From assembly GCF_900184935.1 (NCBI RefSeq), contig NZ_FXYE01000002.1:620001-684000 (forward strand): a stretch of DNA of 64,000 nucleotides, given 5' to 3'. The translations under genes were made by a program, and so were the position numbers. The notes beneath the pieces are model-generated. The model did no database searches, was not told where the DNA came from, and saw only the letters and a program-made list of their open reading frames with translations. Of the stretch, positions 26,741-34,698 are shown in pieces. The stretch comes from Actibacterium lipolyticum. GTDB taxonomy: Bacteria; Pseudomonadota; Alphaproteobacteria; Rhodobacterales; Rhodobacteraceae. The stretch's first letter is position 1. Each line of letters opens with the position of its first letter.

Positions 26741-28369
26741 TTAGTGACCGCCGGCCAAGACGCCCGTGCGCACCGAATAGTTGGTCGCAATCTGGTAATC
26801 CGGATCATCATCTGAATCGACAATCAACTGGCCCGCTTTTGTCAGCAGTTCGTGACAGTCACGGCTAAGGTGACGCAACCGGATTTGCTTGCCCGCTGCC
26901 TCATACTTAGCGGCGATCGCTTCAATCGCCGTCAAAGCGGATTGGTCAGCCACGCGGCTATCGGCAAAGTCGATTGCGACCCGCGCTGGGTCGTTGATCG
27001 GGTCGAAAAGCTCTGCAAACCCATCGGTGGAACCAAAGAAAAGCGGCCCCTGAATTTGGTAAACCTTTTCGCCTTCGGGCGAGAGGTAGGTTTTCGCGTG
27101 AATGCGCTTTGCGTTTGTCCATGCGTATTCCAGCGCGGACACGATCACACCCACCACAACCGCAATCGCAAGGTCGTAGAAAACGGTGGTAATCGTCACC
27201 AGCACGATAACCAGCGCATCAGCCAACGGGATCTTGCGCATGATCGTCAGCGATTGCCACGCGAAGGTGCCGATAACGACCATGAACATCACGCCCACCA
27301 AAGCGGCCAGCGGGATTTGTTCGATTAACGGCGATGCAACCACGATGAACGCCAACAAGAACAGCGCAGCAGAGATACCAGAAAGGCGCATCCGCCCGCC
27401 CGATTTCACGTTGATCATCGACTGACCAATCATCGCACAACCGCCCATGCCACCGAAGAAGCCGGTGACAACGTTCGCAGTACCCTGAGCGATACATTCC
27501 TGCGACGCGCCACCACGTTTGCCGGTGATTTCACCCACAAGGTTCAGTGTCAGAAGGCTTTCGATCAGTCCAATCGCGGCAAGGATAAGCGCATAGGGAA
27601 AGATGATTTCCAGCGTCTCAAAGTTCAGCGGAACCGATGGGATATGGAACATCGGCAAGCCGCCCTCGATCGAGGCAAGATCACCTACGCGGGGCACATC
27701 AATGCCGAACACGATGACAAGCCCAGCAACGATACCAATACCTGCCAATGGGGCCGGAATTGCGCGGGTCAGCTTGGGCATGATCCAGATGATCGCCATC
27801 GTCGCGCCAACAAGGGCCAACATTGTGATCAGGGGCCAGCCGCTCATCCATTCACCACCCGACGTACCGTGGCCAGAAACTTCGGCCGTGCCGGGAACTT
27901 TGAACTGGGTCAGCTGCGCCAGGAAAATAACGATGGCCAGACCGTTCACAAAGCCCAACATCACCGGATGCGGAACAAGTCGAATGAACTTGCCCAGCTT
28001 AAAGATGCCAGCGAAAAGCTGAAGGATCCCCATCAGGACAACCGTGGCGAACAGGTATTCAACACCATGCTCAGCAACCAGCGCGACCATGACCACGGCC
28101 AACGCGCCTGTTGCACCCGAAATCATACCGGGGCGCCCGCCGATCAGCGCAGTGATAAGCCCAACGATGAACGCCGCATAAAGGCCCACCAACGGGTGCA
28201 CACCGGCAACGAAGGCAAAGGCAACAGCCTCTGGCACCAAGGCCAAGGCGACGGTCAGGCCTGCCAGCACCTCTGTTTTGACGCCCGCTGGCGTCAGCCC
28301 TTTGGGCGACATCGAAAGACTAGCGGGGGAATATCGCTCCGCAAAGGCGGCAAGAAGGGATCGGGCCAC
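26741..28369 (-). CDS. SulP family inorganic anion transporter with STAS domain
   Basis: The 542-residue protein has a SulP transmembrane domain of about 12 helices, with LTVALALVPEAVAFAFVAGVHPLVGLYAAF early and GFFGGMGGCAMIGQSMINVKSGG centrally. A C-terminal STAS domain follows at about 440-530 (VAIDFADSRVADQSAL). Members move sulfate, bicarbonate or other anions, often with sodium or protons. I place the start at the GTG at 28369 because AGGA lies eight bases before it; a TTG at 28387 has no such site. Bicarbonate or sulfate is likely, but the choice is open. Confidence 0.92.
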   Translation of the reverse strand: MARSLLAAFAERYSPASLSMSPKGLTPAGVKTEVLAGLTVALALVPEAVAFAFVAGVHPLVGLYAAFIVGLITALIGGRPGMISGATGALAVVMVALVAEHGVEYLFATVVLMGILQLFAGIFKLGKFIRLVPHPVMLGFVNGLAIVIFLAQLTQFKVPGTAEVSGHGTSGGEWMSGWPLITMLALVGATMAIIWIMPKLTRAIPAPLAGIGIVAGLVIVFGIDVPRVGDLASIEGGLPMFHIPSVPLNFETLEIIFPYALILAAIGLIESLLTLNLVGEITGKRGGASQECIAQGTANVVTGFFGGMGGCAMIGQSMINVKSGGRMRLSGISAALFLLAFIVVASPLIEQIPLAALVGVMFMVVIGTFAWQSLTIMRKIPLADALVIVLVTITTVFYDLAIAVVVGVIVSALEYAWTNAKRIHAKTYLSPEGEKVYQIQGPLFFGSTDGFAELFDPINDPARVAIDFADSRVADQSALTAIEAIAAKYEAAGKQIRLRHLSRDCHELLTKAGQLIVDSDDDPDYQIATNYSVRTGVLAGGH

Positions 28370-28558
28370 GGTTATTTCCTGTAACAAAGGTCGGTTTTTT
28401 TCGCGCTACCGGTCCTTATCGGACTGGGGGCGATGTGAAAACCGCCGCGTTTACGAAATGCCCGTATGCCACATATGAAATGCTTTGCACAGGCGGTTTC
28501 CCAAACGGCAAACGCACCGTAAAACGAAAAAGAACGCACACGAACGGAGAGTTTCTGG

Positions 28559-29425
28559 ATGGCACGGATGATCGGGGTAATCGGCGGGTCGGGTGTTTAT
28601 GACATCGACGGTTTGGAAGACGCCAAATGGCAGGCCATAGAGACACCTTGGGGCACGCCGTCTGACGAGGTTCTGACAGGCACGCTGAACGGCGTCGCCA
28701 TGGCGTTTCTGCCCCGCCACGGGCGCGGGCACGTGCATTCACCATCCACGGTGCCCTATCGCGCAAATATCGACGCGCTGAAACGACTTGGGGTGACTGA
28801 TGTCGTCTCAGTCTCGGCCTGCGGGTCCTTCCGCGAGGAATTGGCGCCGGGCGACTTTGTTGTCGTCGATCAATTCATTGACCGCACCTTCGCGCGCGAA
28901 AAGTCATTCTTCGGCACGGGCTGTGTGGCCCATGTTTCGGTCGCGCACCCCACCTGCCCCCGCCTTTCGGCCGCTTGCTTGGCCGCGGGGCGCGAAGCGG
29001 GCGTGACCATGCACGACGGCGGCACCTATCTGGCAATGGAAGGGCCACAGTTTTCATCCCTCGCAGAATCCAAACTCTATCGCGAGGTCTGGGGCTGCGA
29101 CGTGATCGGCATGACCAACATGCCCGAAGCGAAATTGGCCCGCGAGGCAGAGCTTTGCTATGCCTCGGTCGCGATGATCACCGATTACGACAGCTGGCAC
29201 CCCGACCACGGCGCGGTCGAGATTACCGATATCATCGCAACCCTGACAGGTAACGCCGACAAGGCGCGCAGTCTGATTACCCTGCTTGCTGCCAAACTTG
29301 GTGCACACGAACCTTGCGCCGACGGCTGCGATCGTGCGCTGGAATACGCCATCATGACAGCCCCGGAAAAGCGTGACCCCGCACTGGTGGCCAAGCTTGA
29401 TGCGATTGCCGGGCGGGTGCTTTAG
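28559..29425 (+). CDS. mtnP: S-methyl-5'-thioadenosine phosphorylase
   Basis: The 288-residue purine phosphorylase begins MIGVIGGSGVYDIDGLED and has LPRHGRGHVHSPS, where phosphate binds. SACGSFRE, MEGPQFSSLAES and GMTNMPEAKLARE fit the MTA phosphorylase family. It splits methylthioadenosine, a by-product of polyamine and homoserine-lactone synthesis, into adenine and methylthioribose-1-phosphate. The apt gene about 500 bases downstream would recycle the adenine. GGAGAG lies eight bases before the ATG. Confidence 0.95.
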   Translation: MARMIGVIGGSGVYDIDGLEDAKWQAIETPWGTPSDEVLTGTLNGVAMAFLPRHGRGHVHSPSTVPYRANIDALKRLGVTDVVSVSACGSFREELAPGDFVVVDQFIDRTFAREKSFFGTGCVAHVSVAHPTCPRLSAACLAAGREAGVTMHDGGTYLAMEGPQFSSLAESKLYREVWGCDVIGMTNMPEAKLAREAELCYASVAMITDYDSWHPDHGAVEITDIIATLTGNADKARSLITLLAAKLGAHEPCADGCDRALEYAIMTAPEKRDPALVAKLDAIAGRVL

Positions 29426-29435
29426 CGCCCGTCGG

Positions 29436-29609
29436 TCATTCTGTCTGGTTTTCCTTCAGGAACGTCCGGATGAAGCCGCGGATTTCGCGCGCGGCGCTTG
29501 TATCCATGTCATTGCACAGCTGGACGAACGCATCGCGTTCGTCTTTGTTCAACCGAAGAACCAGCTGACTGTTCTTTTTGTTGGATTTCTTGTCGGCCTT
29601 CTTATTCAC
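29436..29609 (-). CDS. small ribbon-helix-helix-like protein
   Basis: The 57-residue basic protein has a lysine-rich N-terminus followed by the RHH pattern: strand SQLVLRLNKDE and helices RDAFVQLCNDMD and AREIRGFIRTFLKE. It uses GTG at 29609, supported by AGGAAAT nine bases upstream. The out-of-frame ATG in that site codes only four residues. It lies antisense between mtnP and apt, ten bases from the mtnP end. RHH proteins usually bind operator DNA as dimers, often their own promoter. A partner is not evident unless it is the divergent small ORF. Confidence 0.75.
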   Translation of the reverse strand: MNKKADKKSNKKNSQLVLRLNKDERDAFVQLCNDMDTSAAREIRGFIRTFLKENQTE

Positions 29610-29647
29610 CGGGCATTTCCTGTGTTCTTGATTTTTGCACGCAAAAC

Positions 29648-29675
29648 GTATATACATTAAATATGCAATCGCGAT
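29648..29675. promoter_or_regulatory. AT-rich divergent promoter with two 8-bp palindromes
   Basis: Between the RHH gene (minus) and the 38-codon ORF (plus) lie GTATATAC (29648-29655) and ATCGCGAT (29668-29675) in otherwise AT-rich DNA. The spacing and placement suit operator half-sites for a small DNA-binding protein. I see no confident -35/-10 pair. Confidence 0.35.
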
Positions 29676-29714
29676 GCGCACTTTATCCGCACCACGCCAA
29701 GAAAGGAAAGAAAA

Positions 29715-29831
29715 ATGATATTGCAGGCAGCAAAAGCAATTTTGGTTCGTGACCAGATGGATTGGAACAAACCTCATCTGCGATGGGTTCCAGAACGAAA
29801 TTACCGGCTTTTCCGGCTCGTGAAGAAATAA
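29715..29831 (+). CDS. small ORF of 38 codons, unknown function
   Basis: The frame reads MILQAAKAILVRDQMDWNKP and ends in RLFRLVKK. It is preceded at ideal distance by a strong GGAAAG ribosome-binding site (29703-29709). The peptide is basic and rich in Trp, Tyr and Arg in its second half. Its TAA overlaps an ATG that opens a 17-codon frame containing a GC-rich hairpin. It is transcribed away from the RHH gene and towards apt. I do not recognise the family. A leader peptide for apt, a toxin-like peptide or a stand-alone small protein are all possible. Confidence 0.45.
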   Translation: MILQAAKAILVRDQMDWNKPHLRWVPERNYRLFRLVKK

Positions 29832-29836
29832 ATGCT

Positions 29837-29857
29837 AAGGCCGCAGTTGCGGCCCTT
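29837..29857 (+). repeat. GC-rich hairpin between the small ORF and apt
   Basis: GGCCGC-AGTT-GCGGCC (29839-29854) forms a perfect six-bp stem with a tetraloop-size loop. Flanking AA and TT can extend it past one bulge. It starts eight bases after the small ORF stop and has no T-run, so it is a possible processing, attenuation or weak termination signal before apt. Confidence 0.45.
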
Positions 29858-29927
29858 GGCACACTTGCACCGCGTGCAATCATAAGCCAAACAGCTTTCA
29901 AACATGACCTGCTTGAAAGTGCATCCC

Positions 29928-30467
29928 ATGCCAAACCGCCCCGACGTTAAGGATTATATCCGCACTATCGTGGACTTCCCGCATGAAGGGATCATGTTCC
30001 GCGATGTGACAACCCTGTTTGCCGACCCCCGCGGGTTCCGCATGGCGATTGACCAAATGCTCCACCCGTTCGCGGGGCAACCCATCGACAAGGTTGTCGG
30101 GCTAGAGGCACGCGGCTTCATCCTTGGCGGCGCGATTGCGCATCAGTTGACGGTTGGCTTTGTGCCGATCCGCAAAAAGGGCAAACTGCCCGGCACCACG
30201 ATCAGCCAAGAATACAAGCTTGAATACGGCGAAGCGATTGTTGAGCTGCACGACGACGCCATTCAACCCGGCGAACGTGTGCTGGTTGTGGACGATCTGC
30301 TGGCCACGGGCGGCACTGCCGAGGCTGGGATCAAACTGATCGAACGTCTGGGCGGCGAAATTGTTGGGACCGCCTTTATCGTAGACCTGCCAGAACTGGG
30401 CGGGCGCAAAAAGCTGGAAGCAATGGGCATGGATGTCCACGTGCTGTGCGAATTTGAGGGCGCCTAG
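29928..30467 (+). CDS. apt: adenine phosphoribosyltransferase
   Basis: The 179-residue type I PRTase starts [20 protein letters not shown], characteristic of Apt. It carries the PRPP-binding loop [13 protein letters not shown] at about residues 118-130 and [14 protein letters not shown]. It converts adenine and PRPP to AMP in the cytoplasm and is the natural sink for adenine made by MtnP upstream. I choose the ATG at 29928, with GAAAG upstream; an ATG at 29904 would add eight residues without support. Confidence 0.95.
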   Translation: MPNRPDVKDYIRTIVDFPHEGIMFRDVTTLFADPRGFRMAIDQMLHPFAGQPIDKVVGLEARGFILGGAIAHQLTVGFVPIRKKGKLPGTTISQEYKLEYGEAIVELHDDAIQPGERVLVVDDLLATGGTAEAGIKLIERLGGEIVGTAFIVDLPELGGRKKLEAMGMDVHVLCEFEGA

Positions 30468-30477
30468 CGCGCCTTGA

Positions 30478-31893
30478 TTACGCCCCGCGCACGATCACAC
30501 CGGGGTTCATGATGCCATCGGGGTCAAGCGCGGCTTTGATTGCGCGGATCGCGGCCAGCTTGGCCGGATCTGCGTAACGCTCCATATCTTCGACCTTTAG
30601 GCGGCCAACGCCGTGTTCCGCACTGACCGAGCCGCCAAATTCGTGCACCAGATCATGCACACAGCGTTTCACCTGTGGCCTTAGGTGTTCGTAATCCTGA
30701 CGCGATTTTCCGCGCTGCGGGAACACGTTGTAATGCAGGTTCCCGTCGCCAAGGTGGCCAAATGCATTAACGCGGAAATCGGCGATGTCGGCCAACGCAG
30801 CGTTCCCCTTCGCCACGAAATCAGAAATCGCACCAAGTGGGACAGAGATGTCGTGCGACGAAACAGCCCCGATTTTACGGTTGGCCGCTGGAATGCTTTC
30901 GCGGATCGCCCAGAAATCCGCGCGCTGCGCTTCGGATTGGGCAATCACACCGTCGCTGACGATACCTGCTTGAAACGCTTCGACGAACAGCTCCTCCAAC
31001 GCCGTGGCAGGGTCTTGACCGGCCCCCAAACCCAAATCAATCAACACCATCCAGTTTGGCTTGTCGGCAAAGGGCTGTCGAACTTCGGGCATGGTTTCGG
31101 CCAAAAACTCTAACCCCATGCGCCCAATCAATTCGAATGCAGAAACCCCGCCCCCAATCCGGCGCGAGGCCATCGCCAAAAGCGACAGCGCGGCAGCAGG
31201 GTCTTCCACCACCATCAAGGCCGCCCCTTCGGCCGCCGGGCGCGGGAACAGCTTAAGCGCCGCAGCGGTGATGATACCCAACGACCCTTCGGACCCGATC
31301 AGAAGGTTGCGCAGGTCATACCCTGTGTTGTCTTTGCGCAGCCGCGTTAGCCCGTTCAGGATTGAACCGTCGGGCAACACTGCCTCTAGCCCCAAACAAA
31401 GATCGCGCGCGTTGCCGTATCGCAGCACGTTCACCCCGCCTGCGTTGGTGGCAAGGTTCCCGCCAATCCGCGCGGACCCTTCCGAGGCAAGCGAAAGCGG
31501 GAACAGCCTGCCATGCTGTTCCGCCGCCTGCTGTACGTCCGCCAAAATCGCGCCAGCATCGGCCACAAGCACATTTTCGTCAGGATACACCGCGCGGATA
31601 TCTTTCATCCGCTCTAGCGACAGAATGACCGGCATCGGCCCGGTTTCCATAATCTGCCCCCCGACCAAGCCTGTACCGCCCCCATAAGGCACAACGCCCA
31701 CTTTCGCCGCAGCACAGGCGCGCACGACCGTCGCAACCTCTTCGGTGTTGGCGGGGGCCACCAGCAGCCCGCCCTGGCCCGTATACCGCCCGCGAGGCTC
31801 TTCCAGATAGGATGCTGTCAGGGGACGAAAGGCCGCCTGCGGAAGCGTTTCGCGCAGGGAAGCCTCAAATTCTGGGGTCACGGAGTTTAGCAT
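30478..31893 (-). CDS. FAD-linked oxidase, GlcD/D-2-hydroxyacid dehydrogenase type
   Basis: The 471-residue protein has an N-terminal PCMH FAD-binding domain (VGVVPYGGGTGLVGGQ near 65-80, GYDLRNLLIGSEGSLGIITA near 190-210). A C-terminal FAD-oxidase domain carries the metal/substrate histidines (NAFGHLGDGNLHYNV) and SAEHGVG. It fits D-lactate, D-2-hydroxyglutarate or glycolate oxidase subunit families. Without GlcE/GlcF neighbours, a stand-alone D-2-hydroxyacid dehydrogenase is more likely. It converges on apt with a ten-base gap. Confidence 0.9.
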   Translation of the reverse strand: MLNSVTPEFEASLRETLPQAAFRPLTASYLEEPRGRYTGQGGLLVAPANTEEVATVVRACAAAKVGVVPYGGGTGLVGGQIMETGPMPVILSLERMKDIRAVYPDENVLVADAGAILADVQQAAEQHGRLFPLSLASEGSARIGGNLATNAGGVNVLRYGNARDLCLGLEAVLPDGSILNGLTRLRKDNTGYDLRNLLIGSEGSLGIITAAALKLFPRPAAEGAALMVVEDPAAALSLLAMASRRIGGGVSAFELIGRMGLEFLAETMPEVRQPFADKPNWMVLIDLGLGAGQDPATALEELFVEAFQAGIVSDGVIAQSEAQRADFWAIRESIPAANRKIGAVSSHDISVPLGAISDFVAKGNAALADIADFRVNAFGHLGDGNLHYNVFPQRGKSRQDYEHLRPQVKRCVHDLVHEFGGSVSAEHGVGRLKVEDMERYADPAKLAAIRAIKAALDPDGIMNPGVIVRGA

Positions 31894-31948
31894 GGGCCAT
31901 TCCTGCCCTCAGCACGTAGACTTCGCAAGCCCCGTTGCGATCCCCGGC

Positions 31949-32776
31949 TTACTGCGGCGCGCGAAGGTAGGCCGGGTTCAGCACCAGCACCGTGGGGCGC
32001 GAAGGCAGGCTGCGCAGCGAAACCTCTAGATAATTGGTATCCAACCGTTCGACCGCAAAGTCCCCGCTGATGCCTGCCAAAAACCGTTCAAGTGATGAAC
32101 CATCGAACCAATGCATCGGAATAACAACGGAAGACCGCAGGCGTTGCAGCACGCGGATCATGCTGGGCAAATCAAGCGTCCGCCCGCCATCAACGGGGGC
32201 CATGACCACATCAAGCCGCCCCAACGCAGCGTATTGCGCGGCATCGGGTTCGTGGTGAAGATGCCCCAAGTGGCCAACGCACAGCCCCGCCACTTCGAAC
32301 ACAAAGATCGAATTGCCGTCTTTGCGAATGTCATCGCCGTAATACCCGCGCGTGTCGGTCGGTACGTTGCGAACCAGCATTTCCCCCAGATCAAGGTGAT
32401 GATCCGCCGCCACGCCGCCCTGCGCCCAGCCTTGCAACACATGCGGAATGGCCGGGTCCGGAAACGCGGTAAAGTGGGTGTCATGCGCGTTGTTCATCGT
32501 AACCACATCGGGGATCACCGCCGCAGAACCAACAAAGCCGGTGAAATCAGTCGCCGCCGTCAGCCCCCCCTGCGTTTCGATCACGAAGGTCGAATGATCG
32601 ACGTAGTTTATTCGGACAGTGTTATCCCCAAGCGGCGCGCCAAAGCTGGCCAACTGAATATATTCCAAGGCCGGATTGGCATCTGCCAAAGCGATGCAAT
32701 GGCTTGGCCGCCGATCTTGCGCATGGGCCATGGCGGGTATTGTTAGAACAGCAAAAGCAAGGACGAGACGGATCAT
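31949..32776 (-). CDS. exported metallo-beta-lactamase-fold protein with altered metal motif
   Basis: The 275-residue protein has a signal peptide ending AMAHA before QDRRP. The MBL fold of the UlaG/L-ascorbate-lactonase-like group is suggested by VRINYVDHSTFVIETQGG, GHLGHLHH and DVVMAPVDGG. The usual HxHxDH motif reads NNAHDTH here, so a first histidine and the aspartate are replaced. Metal binding may be altered or lost. AGGAGGT lies seven bases before the ATG at 32776. The substrate is unknown; the export signal suggests a periplasmic role. Confidence 0.72.
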   Translation of the reverse strand: MIRLVLAFAVLTIPAMAHAQDRRPSHCIALADANPALEYIQLASFGAPLGDNTVRINYVDHSTFVIETQGGLTAATDFTGFVGSAAVIPDVVTMNNAHDTHFTAFPDPAIPHVLQGWAQGGVAADHHLDLGEMLVRNVPTDTRGYYGDDIRKDGNSIFVFEVAGLCVGHLGHLHHEPDAAQYAALGRLDVVMAPVDGGRTLDLPSMIRVLQRLRSSVVIPMHWFDGSSLERFLAGISGDFAVERLDTNYLEVSLRSLPSRPTVLVLNPAYLRAPQ

Positions 32777-32851
32777 CGGCGACACCTCCTGCGCCTAGCG
32801 TATCATGATTCCTTGGAAAAAGGTCCGCTGAACCGGTCACATCTGTGCGGG

Positions 32852-33436
32852 TTAGCCAATATCGGTGCGACCGCGCCGATCTCCGCGCAGGTTGGCGTAC
32901 AGCACATGATTGCGCCATCGTCCGTTAATCTGCAGGTAACTTTGCGCAACGCCTTCGTATTTGAAACCACAGCTTTCCAGCACCCCGCGCGATGCGGCGT
33001 TTTCAGGCAGACACGCGGCTTCGATCCTGCTGAGGTCAAGCTGGGTGAAGGCGTGATGCACGACAGCCTCAATCGCTTCGCGCATGAACCCTTGGCGGGC
33101 GAACGGCTCCCCGATCCAATACCCCAACGTCCCCGCCTGAGATGGGCCGCGGCGGATGTTGTCCAGCGTGATCGCGCCAAGCAGAACGTCGTCGTGACGC
33201 CGCACCAAAAACAGCGGCACGGCAGTGCCCCCGGTTTGGGCCCGCTGCGCCCAGTAAACGCGGTTGGTAAACGCCTTGCGCGACAGATGGTCAGACGCCC
33301 AAGACGGCTCCCACGGTTTAAGGAATTCGTGGCTGGCTTTGCGCAGCGACGTCCAAGGCGCAAAATCGGTATGCTGAGGCAGGCGCAGCGTCATGCGCTC
33401 GGTCTCAATCTTGACCTTCCGCCGCCTCGTAAGCAT
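32852..33436 (-). CDS. GNAT acetyltransferase, RimJ-like
   Basis: The 194-residue protein resembles ribosomal-protein alanine acetyltransferase RimJ. ERMTLRLPQHTDFAPWTSLR opens the fold, GYWIGEPFARQGFMREAIEAVV carries the acetyl-CoA loop near residues 130-145, and ENAASRGVLESCGFKYEG is the typical end. It probably acetylates an N-terminal alanine or serine of ribosomal protein S5, but RimJ-like paralogues vary. The ATG overlaps the M16 peptidase stop, so it is the last gene of the long ctaC-to-thrC gene array. Confidence 0.87.
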   Translation of the reverse strand: MLTRRRKVKIETERMTLRLPQHTDFAPWTSLRKASHEFLKPWEPSWASDHLSRKAFTNRVYWAQRAQTGGTAVPLFLVRRHDDVLLGAITLDNIRRGPSQAGTLGYWIGEPFARQGFMREAIEAVVHHAFTQLDLSRIEAACLPENAASRGVLESCGFKYEGVAQSYLQINGRWRNHVLYANLRGDRRGRTDIG

Positions 33437-34698
33437 CAGGCGGCAAGCCTGCCTTGCAAGGCCGCAAGATCGGGAGCCCCCGATACAGGACCGTAAAGAG
33501 CCAACGCAGGCGTCGCACCCGAGACCAGACCAGCAGCAAAATCCTTTACGTCGCCAGTGGTCACAGCATCAATGCGCGCAATCGTTTCTTCCAAAGCAGG
33601 AACACGATCCCAAATTGCGACGAGACGAGCCAAACGTTCAGCGCGCGACGACGGGCTTTCAAGGCCCATCAGCAACCCGGCCTTCATCTGCGCACGTGCC
33701 CGCGACACCTCGGCCGGGGTCATATCTTGGGCCGCCCGGCCCATTTCGGCCATGGTCAGGTCTGTCAGTTCGGCGATTTGGCCTTCGCTGGTGCCCGCAT
33801 AAAGGGTGATCATGCCGGTATCGGCATATGCCCCTGCTTGCGCAAAGATCGTGTAACAAAGGCCGCGCTTTTCGCGCACCTCTTGGAACAGGCGCGAGGA
33901 CATGCCGCCGCCCATCGCGCTGGCATAAATTTGCGCGGTATAGATGCCCGGATCGCGATAACCGGGGCTTTCGAAAGCAAGTGCAAAATGCGCTTGTTCT
34001 AACGGGCGCACCTCGCGCCGCTCGCCGCCGGAAAACGCGGCGGGGCTGGCGGGTTGGTTTTCCGCAGAAGGTAGATGCCCAAACAACGCCTCTGCAAGGC
34101 GCACAATCTCGTCGTGGTCAACGGCGCCCGCCGCCGAAAGGATCAACTGGTTTGGCGAATAGTGTTCGCGCACGAAACCATAAAGGTCTTCCTGCGAAAA
34201 GCTGCTGACGCGTTCGGTCGGGCCAAGGATCGTGCGGCCCAACGCCTGATCAGGGAACGCGGCCTCTTGCAACCAATCAAAGACCACATCGTCGGGCGTG
34301 TCCATGACCTGACCGATCTCTTGCAAGATCACACCGCGTTCGACCTCAATCTCGGTCGGATCAAAGACTGGGTTCAGCACGATATCTGCCAACACATCCA
34401 GCGCCAGAGGCACGTCGGCCTCTAGAACGCGGGCGTAATAGGCGGTCATCTCGCGGCTGGTATAGGCGTTGATATACCCGCCAACATCTTCGATTTGTTC
34501 GGCGATTTGCAGCGAAGTCCGCCGTTTGGTGCCCTTGAACGCCATGTGTTCAAGGAAATGGGCGATGCCGTTTTGCTCCAGCCGTTCGTGTCGCCCACCC
34601 GCAGAAACCCAAATACCAAGGGCAGCAGATCTTAGCCCAGGCATGGCTTCGGTGACGATGCGGAATCCGTTGGACAGCCGGTGCAATTCTACGCTCAA
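33436..34698 (-). CDS. M16 family zinc peptidase (mitochondrial processing peptidase-like)
   Basis: The 420-residue single M16 repeat pair has an intact inverted zinc motif HFLEH (His47, Glu50, His51) in NGIAHFLEHMAFKGT. The downstream zinc Glu region (ERGVILQEI) and the GLCYTIFAQ element near residue 275 are also present. Alphaproteobacterial members are relatives of the mitochondrial processing peptidase beta subunit, with largely unknown substrates. It is co-translated with thrC (ATGA overlap) and with the RimJ-like gene. Confidence 0.92.
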   Translation of the reverse strand: MSVELHRLSNGFRIVTEAMPGLRSAALGIWVSAGGRHERLEQNGIAHFLEHMAFKGTKRRTSLQIAEQIEDVGGYINAYTSREMTAYYARVLEADVPLALDVLADIVLNPVFDPTEIEVERGVILQEIGQVMDTPDDVVFDWLQEAAFPDQALGRTILGPTERVSSFSQEDLYGFVREHYSPNQLILSAAGAVDHDEIVRLAEALFGHLPSAENQPASPAAFSGGERREVRPLEQAHFALAFESPGYRDPGIYTAQIYASAMGGGMSSRLFQEVREKRGLCYTIFAQAGAYADTGMITLYAGTSEGQIAELTDLTMAEMGRAAQDMTPAEVSRARAQMKAGLLMGLESPSSRAERLARLVAIWDRVPALEETIARIDAVTTGDVKDFAAGLVSGATPALALYGPVSGAPDLAALQGRLAA

